Source of the DNA: Pelotomaculum sp. UBA1371
GTDB lineage: Bacteria; Bacillota; Desulfotomaculia; Desulfotomaculales; Pelotomaculaceae
Assembly (NCBI GenBank): GCA_002305915.1
Contig: DBRJ01000054.1
Coordinates: 1 to 38,473 of the forward strand
Reading direction: 5' to 3'
DNA length: 38,473 nt
In this document: piece after piece, positions 24,049 through 32,095 of the stretch
Numbering within the stretch: the first letter of the stretch is position 1
Layout: each line of letters starts with the position of its first letter
Translations under genes and position numbers: made by a program
Notes under the pieces: generated by a model
What the model saw: only the letters and a program-made list of their open reading frames with translations
The model's database searches: none
What the model was told of the DNA's origin: nothing

Positions 24049-25494
24049 TTATTCTATCACAACTTTCAGGGTTTTTAATGCCGGATCGGAAGGACCCTGG
24101 CAGGGAAGTTTCAACTCCCTTACAGTTGTGAGGTAGTTAATGATTTCCGGTGTTATTTCTTCACCCGGGTACACGGCCGGTATTCCCGGGGGATAGACAG
24201 CTACCGTCTCCGCGCAGATCCTCCCTGCGGCTTCAGCCAGGGCAACCCGTCCGGCCCTGGAAAACCAGGCATCCCGGGGCTTCATGAGCTTTTTACAAGT
24301 CCCGGGCGCTTCGGGTAAAGGCGCCCCGGGCAGTCCTTTTTCCCTTACTGCCAGGTCCGCCAGGGCATCCCCCAGCATCGAGCAGTCTCTTCCGGCGGCG
24401 CCGATGGTCACAAAAGCTACCACGTGGGAGGCATCGGCCATTTCGATGTAAACCCTGTAGCGGTCCGCCAGCAAATCCCTGACCTGGTAGCCGGTAAGGC
24501 CCAGACCGCGTACAGAAATGACCAGTTTGGTAGGGTCCAGGCTGTATTTGCCCTCCGGCAGGTCCTCCGGAGCCAGCAGCCGCAGGCCCCGGATCCGCGC
24601 CAACCGCTTCCTCAGCCTCCCCGCCAGTTCCAGCGTCCGCTCCAGCAGTTCCCGCCCCTGCAGGGCCAGCTGCCGCCGGGCCAGGTCCAGGGATGCCAGC
24701 AAGATGTAGGAAGGGCTGGTGGTTTCCAGCAGGCGCAAGGCGGCGGCGACCCTACCGGCGTCCACAAGCCCGCCTTTCAAGTGCAGCAGCGAAGTCTGGG
24801 TCAGAGACCCCCCCAGTTTGTGGGTGCTCTGGACACAGGCAGCGGCGCCTTCGGACATGGCGTCACCGGGCAGTCCCGGATGAAAACGCAGGTGGGCCCC
24901 GTGAGCCTCGTCAACCAGCAGGGGCTTGTCCGCCCCTTGGGCAGCCCGGGCCTGGCCGGCTAGATCACCCGTCACCCCGTAATAATTTGGGTGCAGGGCA
25001 AATACGGCCGCCGCCCCGGGGTGCTTTACCAGCGCCTGCTCGATGGCCGCCGGTGGTACCCCGCAGTCCAGGCCGAAGCCGGGTATGGTTTCCGGGTAGA
25101 CAAAAACCGGGTCGGCGCCGGACAGAACCAGGCCTCCCAGAAAGGAGCCGTGGGCGTTTCTGGGCAGGATAACCTCACCCTGGCCTACTGCCGCCAACAA
25201 CAACGCCCCGATCCCCACTGTGGTGCCGTTGACCAGGAAGAAGCTCCGGTCCGCCCCGTAAAGGGTGGCTGCCAGCTCCTGGGCCCGGGCCAGGGGACCC
25301 ACGGGATTATGGAGGTCGTCCAGACCCGGGAGCTCGGTCAAGTCCAGAGAAAAAAGCATTCCATTGTCCAGGCGCCGGAAACTCTCCGGCAGGCCCCGGC
25401 CCTGCCTGTGCCCCGGTATGTGCAGTTGAGCCGGATTCCCGGCGATATGCCTTAAGAGCGCCTCAAAAAGAGGCGCTCTGTCCTGACTTGACAA
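24049..25494 (-). CDS. Orn/Lys/Arg decarboxylase family PLP enzyme (YaaO-like)
   Basis: This 481-aa fold-type I PLP enzyme opens with LHIPGHRQGRG, and has LVDEAHGAHL (Asp-x-x-His) and STHKLGGSLTQTS (PLP-binding Lys). The C-terminal domain has FVTIGAAGRD and an extended wing. The short, 480-residue, YaaO-type decarboxylases act on arginine, lysine or agmatine-related substrates; the one here cannot be named. TTG 25494 has AGGGG 7 nt upstream; another TTG at 25512 lies before it. The first 14 codons contain a strong hairpin. It occupies the same place, before tmk, as yaaO in Bacillus. Confidence 0.88.
   Translation of the reverse strand: MSSQDRAPLFEALLRHIAGNPAQLHIPGHRQGRGLPESFRRLDNGMLFSLDLTELPGLDDLHNPVGPLARAQELAATLYGADRSFFLVNGTTVGIGALLLAAVGQGEVILPRNAHGSFLGGLVLSGADPVFVYPETIPGFGLDCGVPPAAIEQALVKHPGAAAVFALHPNYYGVTGDLAGQARAAQGADKPLLVDEAHGAHLRFHPGLPGDAMSEGAAACVQSTHKLGGSLTQTSLLHLKGGLVDAGRVAAALRLLETTSPSYILLASLDLARRQLALQGRELLERTLELAGRLRKRLARIRGLRLLAPEDLPEGKYSLDPTKLVISVRGLGLTGYQVRDLLADRYRVYIEMADASHVVAFVTIGAAGRDCSMLGDALADLAVREKGLPGAPLPEAPGTCKKLMKPRDAWFSRAGRVALAEAAGRICAETVAVYPPGIPAVYPGEEITPEIINYLTTVRELKLPCQGPSDPALKTLKVVIE
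25455..25479 (-). promoter_or_regulatory. Perfect hairpin in the first codons of the decarboxylase gene
   Basis: Ten perfect base pairs (AGAGCGCCTC/GAGGCGCTCT) with a 5-nt A loop (T loop on the minus strand) lie at codons 6-14, just after the start codon. It encodes part of RAPLFEALL. It could affect translation initiation. It has no T tract as a terminator would. Confidence 0.6.
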
Positions 25495-25574
25495 AAAAAT
25501 ACCCCTATTCAAAAAATTTTAGCTCTGCTCAAACAAAAAAGTAAAACATTCAAGTTTTACTAATCGTTAATTTT

Positions 25575-25604
25575 ATCATAACTCTTGTTGCATTACCATT
25601 GTAA
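25575..25604 (-). promoter_or_regulatory. Possible promoter of the decarboxylase-tmk-holB-ricT-yabA unit
   Basis: Minus-strand TTACAA, 18 nt and TATGAT lie about 80 nt upstream of the decarboxylase start. It is a near-consensus -10 with a weak -35. Confidence 0.35.
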
Positions 25605-25707
25605 TCCTGAGATTTTGCCATTAGTTTAATCTTATAGATAGCAAATTCCCGCACACACTATAAAAACAGACGTTAAATTATTTTTTATTAAAAGGAGTTG
25701 ATACCGG

Positions 25708-25977
25708 ATGTCCGGAAGGTTGCCCTGGAAGTTGGACGAGAGAACCCTGTCCAAGAAATATCGAACGGACGTCAATAGGCTGATCAGAGCCTGGAAAAAA
25801 GGCCTTTCTGACCAAGAAATATCTTTTCGTACCGGTGTCAAGCCTTCTACCCTGCATTTGATCAAGCAGGATATTGAATTGGATCACAGGCGCCACCGCC
25901 TGGCTGAAAAAAAACAGGCACTGGCTCAGGCTCAAGCGCCCGGGCAGTACCAGATTTTTTTCAATCCCCACTTGTAA
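25708..25977 (+). CDS. Small helix-turn-helix protein
   Basis: This is an 89-aa basic protein. Residues about 22-56 read as a helix-turn-helix (LIRAWKKGLSDQEISFRTGV, KPSTLHLIKQDIE), similar to resolvase/MarR-like or sigma-region-4 HTH patterns. The tail is Gln/Ala-rich. It is probably a DNA-binding regulator whose target is unknown. ATG 25708 has AAAGGAG 10 nt upstream. Its last 46 bases overlap the end of gin on the opposite strand. It is the only plus-strand gene between abrB and the NTase operon apart from a tiny Cys-rich frame. Confidence 0.75.
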   Translation: MSGRLPWKLDERTLSKKYRTDVNRLIRAWKKGLSDQEISFRTGVKPSTLHLIKQDIELDHRRHRLAEKKQALAQAQAPGQYQIFFNPHL

Positions 25978-26141
25978 TGATCGTAGTCGGGATCCTCCCT
26001 GGAAAGGACAATGATCCGGGCCTCACATTCCGGGCAGATATAGTAGCCCTTGACCAGGAGGCCCTGGTTGTTTTTTTGCCGGAGACGCCGGCAAAGGATA
26101 CATTCCGTTGACTCAATAACCACTGCTCTCACCACCATCAA
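25932..26141 (-). CDS. csfB: Gin (CsfB), inhibitor of forespore sigma-G
   Basis: This 69-aa protein has a Gin zinc finger: Cys14-x-x-Cys17 (ECILCRR) and Cys36-x-x-Cys39 (YYICPECEAR), then SREDPDYDHYKWGLKKIW, matching the DPDY..Y...L..I tail of B. subtilis CsfB. Gin binds and blocks sigma-G early in sporulation and also affects sigma-E. The start at ATG 26141 is far (19 nt) from GGAGG; that GGAGG serves a GTG at about 26150 which opens a 12-codon frame ending inside gin, possibly a coupled leader. Its location between bofA and the yaaO-tmk group is conserved. Confidence 0.88.
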   Translation of the reverse strand: MMVVRAVVIESTECILCRRLRQKNNQGLLVKGYYICPECEARIIVLSREDPDYDHYKWGLKKIWYCPGA

Positions 26142-26245
26142 ACTGATTCACTAAAAACCTCCGGTATTTAATATTAATATGACCGGGGCGTCCCTTTGGT
26201 GAGAAAAACACCTATGTTTTATTCTATAGCTTATATTTTTCAGAC

Positions 26246-26497
26246 TTATTTCTCTTGTTTTATTCTTTCCACGCGGATGGCGCAGTCCGGACATACTTCC
26301 TGACAAATGCCGCAGGCGGTGCACTCGTCGTTGGCTTTTACGGAAGGAGTACCATAAACTCCCAGAGTATCGGACCAGGAGAGACTTTTTTTGGGACACT
26401 TTTCGATGCACAGCCCGCAACCCTTGCAAAGTCCCGGGAAAAGGGTAAAAAGCACCCTTTTGAGTTCCTGTGTTTTTGGTTTGAATTCCAAGCTCAT
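26246..26497 (-). CDS. 2-oxoacid:ferredoxin oxidoreductase, delta (ferredoxin) subunit
   Basis: This 83-aa protein has two [4Fe-4S] motifs, CKGCGLCIEKCPKKSLSW and CTACGICQEVCPDCAI. It is the usual separate delta subunit of VOR/OGOR-type enzymes. ATG 26497 is preceded by GGAGAGGAA. It is the last gene of the four-subunit cluster, 49 nt after the gamma subunit. Confidence 0.93.
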   Translation of the reverse strand: MSLEFKPKTQELKRVLFTLFPGLCKGCGLCIEKCPKKSLSWSDTLGVYGTPSVKANDECTACGICQEVCPDCAIRVERIKQEK

Positions 26498-26546
26498 TTC
26501 CTCTCCTCCTGTTTACCCATGAGTTGAACCCTTGTCTTTAAGGCGG

Positions 26547-27116
26547 TTATCCGGCGCGCCTTACGGCCATTCCGGCGCCCCGTTCCAGGGCGCGGAAATT
26601 TAAATCCCGCAGTTCCGGCTGTTTTGTAAATTTGTAACCCAACCTCTTCTCGACAGCTGCCTTGGCCTGCTCCAGGGTAATAACACCTGAAGCGCCCACC
26701 ACTGCACCCAGGATAATGATGTTGAAAACCCGCGGGTGAAACTCTTTTTTTGCCACTTCAACAGCCGGGATCGGCAGCACTTCGCCCGCGTTTTCGGGCA
26801 ACTCGCCTTCCAGTCCCTGAATTGTGCTGTCGTAGACGAAAGTTGTTTGAGGTCCCACATATTTTTGGGTGCGGTGGACGGCCCTGTCGCTTAAGGCTAT
26901 GACGATATCCCCGGTTTGAAACTTGGGGGCGCCGATTTGCCTGTCACTGATTTGAACATAAGCCACCGATACTCCCCCTCTTTGTTCCACCCCGAAATTG
27001 GGGATGTAAAGAGCCTGCTTGCCTTCCTCATTGGCGGCTTCCGCCAGGATTTCCGCCACGGTTTGGACCCCCTGGCCCCCTTCCCCGGCCAGTACGATCC
27101 GTGTAAGTTCAGCCAT
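26547..27116 (-). CDS. 2-oxoacid:ferredoxin oxidoreductase, gamma subunit
   Basis: This 189-aa protein has the gamma-domain pattern IVLAGEGGQGVQTVAEILAE, PNFGVEQRGGVSVAYVQISD and NIIILGAVVGASGVITLEQA. It binds at the interface that carries electrons and CoA-linked chemistry in 2-oxoacid oxidoreductases. ATG 27116 overlaps the beta subunit by 8 nt and has GAGGTT upstream. The 54-codon extension upstream lies inside the beta gene and is not used. Confidence 0.93.
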   Translation of the reverse strand: MAELTRIVLAGEGGQGVQTVAEILAEAANEEGKQALYIPNFGVEQRGGVSVAYVQISDRQIGAPKFQTGDIVIALSDRAVHRTQKYVGPQTTFVYDSTIQGLEGELPENAGEVLPIPAVEVAKKEFHPRVFNIIILGAVVGASGVITLEQAKAAVEKRLGYKFTKQPELRDLNFRALERGAGMAVRRAG

Positions 27117-27873
27117 TGGCAACCTCCTCCCGCCCGGCGCCCGGGACTTTGATCTCCCCGGTCTTAAAATATTTGGGCATTTCTTTTTCAATGAAACTCC
27201 AGGTTTCCACCGCATTTGTCCGCCAGTTTGTGGGGCAGGCGGAGAGGGCTTCCACAAATGAAAAGCCGCGGCCTTCAATCTGGTTTTCCAGAGCCTTTTT
27301 CAAGAAACGCCTTAATTGCCGGAGGTTGCCGACACTGCCCCTGGCCGAGTAGACCCCCTCCCGGCCGATGGCCCCGACCATTTCCGGCCCTTGCAGGGGA
27401 AATCCCGTCAATTCCGGGTCCCGGCCGTAAGGCGAGGTCTCCGTTTTCTGGCCGGGCAGGGTGGTGGGCGCCATTTGGCCGCCGGTCATAGCATACTGGG
27501 TATTATTAGCGAGAATTACCGTAATCTTTTCATTGCGCGCAGCGGCATTGACCAGGTGCTGGGCTCCAATGGAGTAACCGCCGCCGTCTCCCATATAGGC
27601 AATACAGAGCAAATCCGGCCGGGCTCTCTTCAGCCCCGTCATAACCGGGACTGTCCGCCCGTGGTGGGTCTGGATTGTATCAAGATTAAAAAAGTCCCAG
27701 GAAAGCAGGGAACAGCCGATATCACAGCCAAAGATCAGTCTTCCCTGGATTTCCAGTTCATCAATTACCTGCCCCAGGCACTTCAGAATCAGCCCGTGGC
27801 CGCAACCCGGGCAGAACTTGTGGGGCTTGGTGTCAACCCTCCAGCTTCGGGGCATTGCAGGCTGTGGGGACAT
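27109..27873 (-). CDS. 2-oxoacid:ferredoxin oxidoreductase, beta subunit (TPP)
   Basis: This 254-aa TPP-binding subunit has FCPGCGHGLILKCLG at the N-terminus, GCDIGCSLLSW and the TPP motif YMGDGGGYSIGAQHL, followed by NNTQYAMTGGQMAPTT. It decarboxylates a 2-oxoacid to an acyl-CoA with the alpha subunit. Substrate could be 2-oxoisovalerate or another branched-chain 2-oxoacid, or 2-oxoglutarate. ATG 27873 lies 6 nt from AAGGAGG. Confidence 0.94.
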   Translation of the reverse strand: MSPQPAMPRSWRVDTKPHKFCPGCGHGLILKCLGQVIDELEIQGRLIFGCDIGCSLLSWDFFNLDTIQTHHGRTVPVMTGLKRARPDLLCIAYMGDGGGYSIGAQHLVNAAARNEKITVILANNTQYAMTGGQMAPTTLPGQKTETSPYGRDPELTGFPLQGPEMVGAIGREGVYSARGSVGNLRQLRRFLKKALENQIEGRGFSFVEALSACPTNWRTNAVETWSFIEKEMPKYFKTGEIKVPGAGREEVANG

Positions 27874-27944
27874 GTTCAACCTCCTTAAAACCCTTAATTT
27901 GTTAAAATATTCAAAAACTAAATAACTCTGGCATCGCTACCTAC

Positions 27945-28011
27945 TTGGCAACTTCGGTGCCTGACACAAAAAGTTGAAAAGTTGGCAACTCCAACTCTGG
28001 TGCCTGGCACC
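27945..28011. repeat. Short repeats in the gap between alpha and beta subunits
   Basis: TTGGCAACT occurs at 27945 and 27982. GGTGCCTGACAC (27956-27967) and GGTGCCTGGCACC (27999-28011, a near-perfect palindrome) follow each. Such GGTGCC-type repeats are common between genes in many clostridia. The gap shows no gene. Confidence 0.6.
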
Positions 28012-28017
28012 TGCTAG

Positions 28018-29106
28018 CTAAGTTAAAATTTCTTTTACCTTTGCTTCCACTTCGCCGGCTGTGATACCCAGGCCCGGCCGGAAAAGTGTCAGTATTTCCG
28101 TGCCGCTGCCGTAAGCCGCCTCCTTGAAGAGCCTGGCCAGTTGACCGTAGGCTGATTCCACCAGGAGAATCTTTTTGGCCTTCCCAACCATTTCCCGAAG
28201 CTGGCGCACGGGCAAGGGGCGCAGGGTCACCGGGCGGAAATAACCGACCTTGCGGCCCTGTTCCCGTAGCTTTGCCACCGCCTCCCGGACAGCCCGGAAA
28301 ACAACGCCGTGGCAGACCAGAACCAGATCCGCGTCCTCCGTGCCGTCAGCCTGGAACTCGGCAACCTCCGGGGCGATTTTTTCGTATTCCGAGACATCGG
28401 CCATAACTTTTTCGTAAAGCTCTTCCTCCAGGTTGAAGGTATTTCTATACTGGGCGGGGGGCCTATCTTCCCCCGGTATTCCTTCCTTGCCTACAAAGGG
28501 CTCCGGAGGAACCATCCCGATACCCCGTTCTGCCGGGTCGTAAATCGTCAGCGGTTCTCTCATCTTGGCCTGGTAACCGTCCCCCAGCACAAAGGTGGGA
28601 AAGCGGTATTTCCAGGCTGCATTAAAAGCTTTTATCGTATAATCAAACAATTCCTGGTGGGTGGCGGTTGAATACACAATCCGCATCCCCTCGCCGTTGC
28701 CCCCGATGGTGGTCAGGGTAACCTCCTGCTGGGAATAAATCACGGTTGCCGTGGACGGGCCGCCCCGCTGCTGCACCACCACCACAGTGGGCAGGCGCAT
28801 CATTTCAGCCATGGACATCGGCTCCTGCATCAGGGTATTGCCGGGCCCCGATGTAGCTGTAAAAGCCTTGCGTCCGGCCATGACCCCGCCGGCCGTCGTG
28901 AAACCGGCTGAAAGTTCGTCTTCCGTTTGCAGAAAACTTCTCCCGTACTTGGGGGCCAACCTGGTCCAATAGTGCATTATCTCGTTCTGAGGTGTGATGG
29001 GATAGCCGTACATGATCTCAGCCCCGGCTGCCAGCGCAGCCCAGGCTACAACCTCATTGCCTGTCATAAATGCTCTTTTTTCCGCGGAAATCACCTTTTG
29101 CGACAA
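28018..29106 (-). CDS. 2-oxoacid:ferredoxin oxidoreductase, alpha subunit
   Basis: This 362-aa alpha subunit has FMTGNEVVAWAALAAGAEIM, GYPITPQNEI and SGPGNTLMQEPMSMAEMM, the typical pyrimidine-binding-side domain, and a C-terminal domain II ending FRPGLGITAGEVE. It is the alpha partner of a VorABCD-type enzyme. TTG 29106 has GGGGGG about 6 nt upstream. The beta, gamma and delta subunits follow in order on the same strand. Confidence 0.93.
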   Translation of the reverse strand: MSQKVISAEKRAFMTGNEVVAWAALAAGAEIMYGYPITPQNEIMHYWTRLAPKYGRSFLQTEDELSAGFTTAGGVMAGRKAFTATSGPGNTLMQEPMSMAEMMRLPTVVVVQQRGGPSTATVIYSQQEVTLTTIGGNGEGMRIVYSTATHQELFDYTIKAFNAAWKYRFPTFVLGDGYQAKMREPLTIYDPAERGIGMVPPEPFVGKEGIPGEDRPPAQYRNTFNLEEELYEKVMADVSEYEKIAPEVAEFQADGTEDADLVLVCHGVVFRAVREAVAKLREQGRKVGYFRPVTLRPLPVRQLREMVGKAKKILLVESAYGQLARLFKEAAYGSGTEILTLFRPGLGITAGEVEAKVKEILT

Positions 29107-29305
29107 TCAAAACCCCCCATGATTAAATCTCGGTTGCAGCAGAGCAGGCCTTTAACCCGCAGCCGTGAGTCAGCTTGCAAAGGGGCTTTAAGACAGCCCG
29201 TGCCGGCCATCCTTCGCCCCGCCATGGAAAACAGATTTAAACTAAAGACCCACAGTTGCCGGATCAAGGAATAAACAAAATTTGTCCGCGCAAGGCTAAC
29301 CTTCA

Positions 29306-29392
29306 ATGATCATTTATCCCAAAGAGCAACCGTTCTTGTCTTGCCCCGGCTGCCCGTTCCATACTCAAATCTGCGGTAAAACCTGTGGCTGA
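29306..29392 (+). CDS. Possible tiny Cys-rich peptide
   Basis: A 28-codon frame starts at ATG 29306, with a stop codon two codons upstream in the same frame. It encodes a peptide with four Cys in the order C-x2-C-x6-C-x3-C (LSCPGCPFHTQICGKTCG). It has a weak AAGG site and no promoter of its own that I can see. It lies in the leader of the alpha-subunit gene, on the other strand. It could be a real zinc or Fe-S peptide, a remnant, or chance. Confidence 0.3.
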   Translation: MIIYPKEQPFLSCPGCPFHTQICGKTCG

Positions 29393-29430
29393 ATGCCTTT
29401 AAAATAGTAGTGGCCTGGACTCACCCTGTT

Positions 29431-29459
29431 ATCTTACCACAATCTACATTTATCGACAA
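29431..29459 (-). promoter_or_regulatory. Likely promoter of the 2-oxoacid oxidoreductase operon
   Basis: Minus strand: TTGTCG, 17 nt, TAAGAT. A start near 29424 would leave a leader of about 320 nt before the alpha subunit. The gap 29107-29500 otherwise shows no recognised RNA element; a GGGCT/AGCCC hairpin lies near 29180-29200. Confidence 0.5.
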
Positions 29460-29500
29460 TTAATTCACACTTAATTTAATGTTTAGTTCATCAGCATTGC

Positions 29501-30166
29501 CTACCAGAAGGCCCGGGGCATGAACCGCTCCAGAGAGCGAACGGGGTTACCCATACAGTCAAAGGAACCAATTTTTTCAGCAACCGGCGCGGCAGCGGAA
29601 GTGGCGATTACCGGCAGGCCAAGCAACCCGGCCGCCTCGCTGACAACCCCGGCGCCCCTTTGCACATCCTCCACGGTGGTCTCATCCCCCAGGTGGCTGT
29701 TGTTGATCAGGCCGTCCACCCGGCCCAACCCCCGGACATGCTCTACAATTTCCTTGACCCCGGAGGTCATGGGGCGGTATATGTTAATGACAGCATAGAC
29801 TTTCAAATCCGGGTCGCTTGAGGCGCCTTCCAGCAGTCTCAGCGTCCTGGCCCCTTCAGCGCCGTAGCCGATGTCCAGGATGATCTCCCCCTCGCGGCGG
29901 AGCGCCCACCTGGCTTCCGGCTTAATTGAAGTGCCGGCCTCGCCCAGACCTGTCATCTGCCCGGTCTCCCAGGCTATAACATCAACGCCGCGGTCGGTCA
30001 GTTCCCGTTGAATGGGCCGGAGGGTATAACAGGGTTCAACCAGATCAAGGTCCACCAGGGTGACCTTTCTGCCCCGGCGCGCCAGTTCCAGGGCCCGGTT
30101 CAGGGCGTTTTCGCTCTTGCCCCCGGCGTATTCCCCGGTATAGGCCTCAACAATTCGCTCTGCCAT
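29501..30166 (-). CDS. MinD/CobQ-like P-loop protein of unknown function
   Basis: This is a 221-aa protein. A Walker A GEYAGGKS lies at residues 11-18, then VTLVDLDLVEPCYTLRP, which looks like the MinD/NifH-type switch region after a P-loop, and LDIGYGAEGART (Walker B-like). Then INIYRPMTSGVKEIVEHVRG and LINNSHLGDETT resemble MinD/SIMIBI ATPases. The usual KGG-x-GKT form is not present. Such proteins near AOR and ferredoxin enzymes may help cofactor or electron-carrier assembly (inference). ATG 30166 has GAGGTG about 9 nt upstream. It lies between AOR and the 2-oxoacid oxidoreductase. Confidence 0.75.
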   Translation of the reverse strand: MAERIVEAYTGEYAGGKSENALNRALELARRGRKVTLVDLDLVEPCYTLRPIQRELTDRGVDVIAWETGQMTGLGEAGTSIKPEARWALRREGEIILDIGYGAEGARTLRLLEGASSDPDLKVYAVINIYRPMTSGVKEIVEHVRGLGRVDGLINNSHLGDETTVEDVQRGAGVVSEAAGLLGLPVIATSAAAPVAEKIGSFDCMGNPVRSLERFMPRAFW

Positions 30167-30241
30167 TAGTATGCTCACCTCTGCTTAATTCTAGCAGGAA
30201 AGATTGAAAGTTGATTAGAAGAAAAATTAGAGCTACACCTG

Positions 30242-32095
30242 TCAGAATCTACAAAATGTGTCAGTAAGCTGCAGTTTTTTAAGTGTTTCTTCCCCCGGCA
30301 CTCCTTTAGCGGTCCAGCCCCGCAACTGGTAGTATTCCTCAACCATAGTTTTGAGATCATCCCGGCTAAAACTGTGCCCCTTGCAGGGGCCGCTGGGAAG
30401 CGGTTCCCCGAAGCGCGGCGGGAGGGTATCCTCAGCCGGATTAATCCCCTCGCGCAGGTTATATAAGCGGCCCATGTTCCAGATCCTGGCGCCCAGTGCC
30501 TGCAGCCCCTCTTCACCTTCCAGGCTCCGCCCTGTGCAGCTGTGGTAAAGCTTTAAATAAGTGGCGGGGCTGAGGCCAAAAGTTCCGAAGTCACACTTGA
30601 CAAAGGTATCCAGCGCGGCAAGGTAATTCTGATGATGGATAACAATCTCCGCCTTGCCGGTGACGGCCAGCCTGTCCACCTGACGGCCCTGCCAGGGAAC
30701 ACCTCCCAGGTCCTCGCCGAGGGGCATGCCCCGCTGGTGACACCCGCCACGGTCGGCAGTCATTAGCGACAGCGCTATGCCTGTAGCCCCCCTGGGTCCC
30801 CAGGCCGGGGTTTCCAGGCCTTTGATGTGTACGGCAAATTGTTCTGCCTGCACACCCAGTTTTTCTGCAGCCCGGCGCACACCGCCCGCCAGCAGGATGC
30901 CGGGCCCGTCCTCCCGCAGGGCAATTGCCCGGAGTAAGCCTTCCGCAGCTTCCACACTTCCGAACTTGATCTCATGTCCACAAACCCGTTGCTGCGGCAG
31001 CAGGTTTTTTTCAGCAGCCTCCATGGCGAAACCAATTGCCCCGCCCGCCGACATGCTGTCCAGCCCGAGGGTGTCACAGAGGTGGGCCAGATGGGTGACC
31101 GCCTTCACATCACTTATTTCCAGATTGGAACCCAGCATCGCGGCAGTTTCGTATTCGACAATATCAGAAACAGTTCCCCGGTAGCGCCCGGAGCGCAAAT
31201 ACCCCATCTTGCTGCAGCGGATAGGGCAACCTGTACAGGCATCGCTCCTCAGCCACAAATGTTTGTTCTGACCGAAATCACTAATTTCATCGGCTCCTTC
31301 AAAGACTCCGTCATAATAGTTGCGTCTCGGCAGTACACCGGCCTCATTGGCAAAGGGTACCGAAGAAGCGGTTCCGGTCAGCGTCAGACTCTTAATATCA
31401 GGATTGTCTTTTAGTTCGCGGTAAGCCAGTTCCACAGCTTCCAGAAATTTTCCTTGATCCCACACCCTGACCGGTTTGCTACCCCTCAAGGCAACGGCCT
31501 TGAGGTTCTTGGAGCCCATTACAGCGCCGGCGCCGCCCCTGCCGGCCTGCCGGTTATATTCGCAGGAGATGAGGGCAAAACTGACCATATTTTCACCTGC
31601 GGGACCGATACACGCTATTTTAACACTGTCGTCCTTGAGCTCTTCTTTAATAGTCTTGTTGACTTCCAGTGTACTTATTCCCCATAATTTGCGGGCCGGC
31701 CGGATTTCCACGCGTCCGTCATCAATCCACAGGTAAACCGGTTCACTGGCTCTGCCGGTGATAATAATACCGTCGTAGCCGCAGTATTTTATTTCCGGCC
31801 CGAAGGAGCCGCCGAAGTATGAATCCAGCAGGGTGCCGGTGAGCGGTGACTTTGTTACCACACAGGCACGCATGGACGGGGCCAGCGTCCCGGTAAGGGG
31901 GCCGGTCATAAACATTAAAACATTATCTGCAGCCAGGGGGTCGCCTTGAGGAGGCGCCAGGTCGTAAAGGAGTCTCAGCCCGTAGCCTTTACCACCCACA
32001 AAGCTTGCCTTCAGCCAGTCCGGCACAGCCGCCTCCCAACTGTTTCCCGAGGAAAGATCGATCATTAAAAATTTATCGAAATAGCCATTATTCAT
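30242..32095 (-). CDS. Aldehyde ferredoxin oxidoreductase (tungsten/molybdopterin)
   Basis: This 617-aa enzyme interconverts aldehydes and carboxylic acids with ferredoxin. Family features are the N-terminal GGKGYGLRLLYDL, MTGPLTGTLAPSMRACVVTK and GSFGPEIKYCGYDG, the [4Fe-4S] ligands DACTGCPIRCSK with a fourth Cys in TFVKCDFG, and RGGCHQRGMPLGEDLGG near the pterin site. The length is normal for AOR. ATG 32095 overlaps the preceding ferredoxin gene by 8 nt and has GGGAGGGG upstream. Tungsten and pterin synthesis genes are not in this window. The longer frame beginning at 32380 lies within the ferredoxin gene. Confidence 0.95.
   Translation of the reverse strand: MNNGYFDKFLMIDLSSGNSWEAAVPDWLKASFVGGKGYGLRLLYDLAPPQGDPLAADNVLMFMTGPLTGTLAPSMRACVVTKSPLTGTLLDSYFGGSFGPEIKYCGYDGIIITGRASEPVYLWIDDGRVEIRPARKLWGISTLEVNKTIKEELKDDSVKIACIGPAGENMVSFALISCEYNRQAGRGGAGAVMGSKNLKAVALRGSKPVRVWDQGKFLEAVELAYRELKDNPDIKSLTLTGTASSVPFANEAGVLPRRNYYDGVFEGADEISDFGQNKHLWLRSDACTGCPIRCSKMGYLRSGRYRGTVSDIVEYETAAMLGSNLEISDVKAVTHLAHLCDTLGLDSMSAGGAIGFAMEAAEKNLLPQQRVCGHEIKFGSVEAAEGLLRAIALREDGPGILLAGGVRRAAEKLGVQAEQFAVHIKGLETPAWGPRGATGIALSLMTADRGGCHQRGMPLGEDLGGVPWQGRQVDRLAVTGKAEIVIHHQNYLAALDTFVKCDFGTFGLSPATYLKLYHSCTGRSLEGEEGLQALGARIWNMGRLYNLREGINPAEDTLPPRFGEPLPSGPCKGHSFSRDDLKTMVEEYYQLRGWTAKGVPGEETLKKLQLTDTFCRF

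Noticed and set aside
29390..29407. TGA of the tiny Cys-rich frame read as selenocysteine
   Set aside because: Reading through adds only five residues before TAG, and no SECIS-like hairpin is evident directly downstream.
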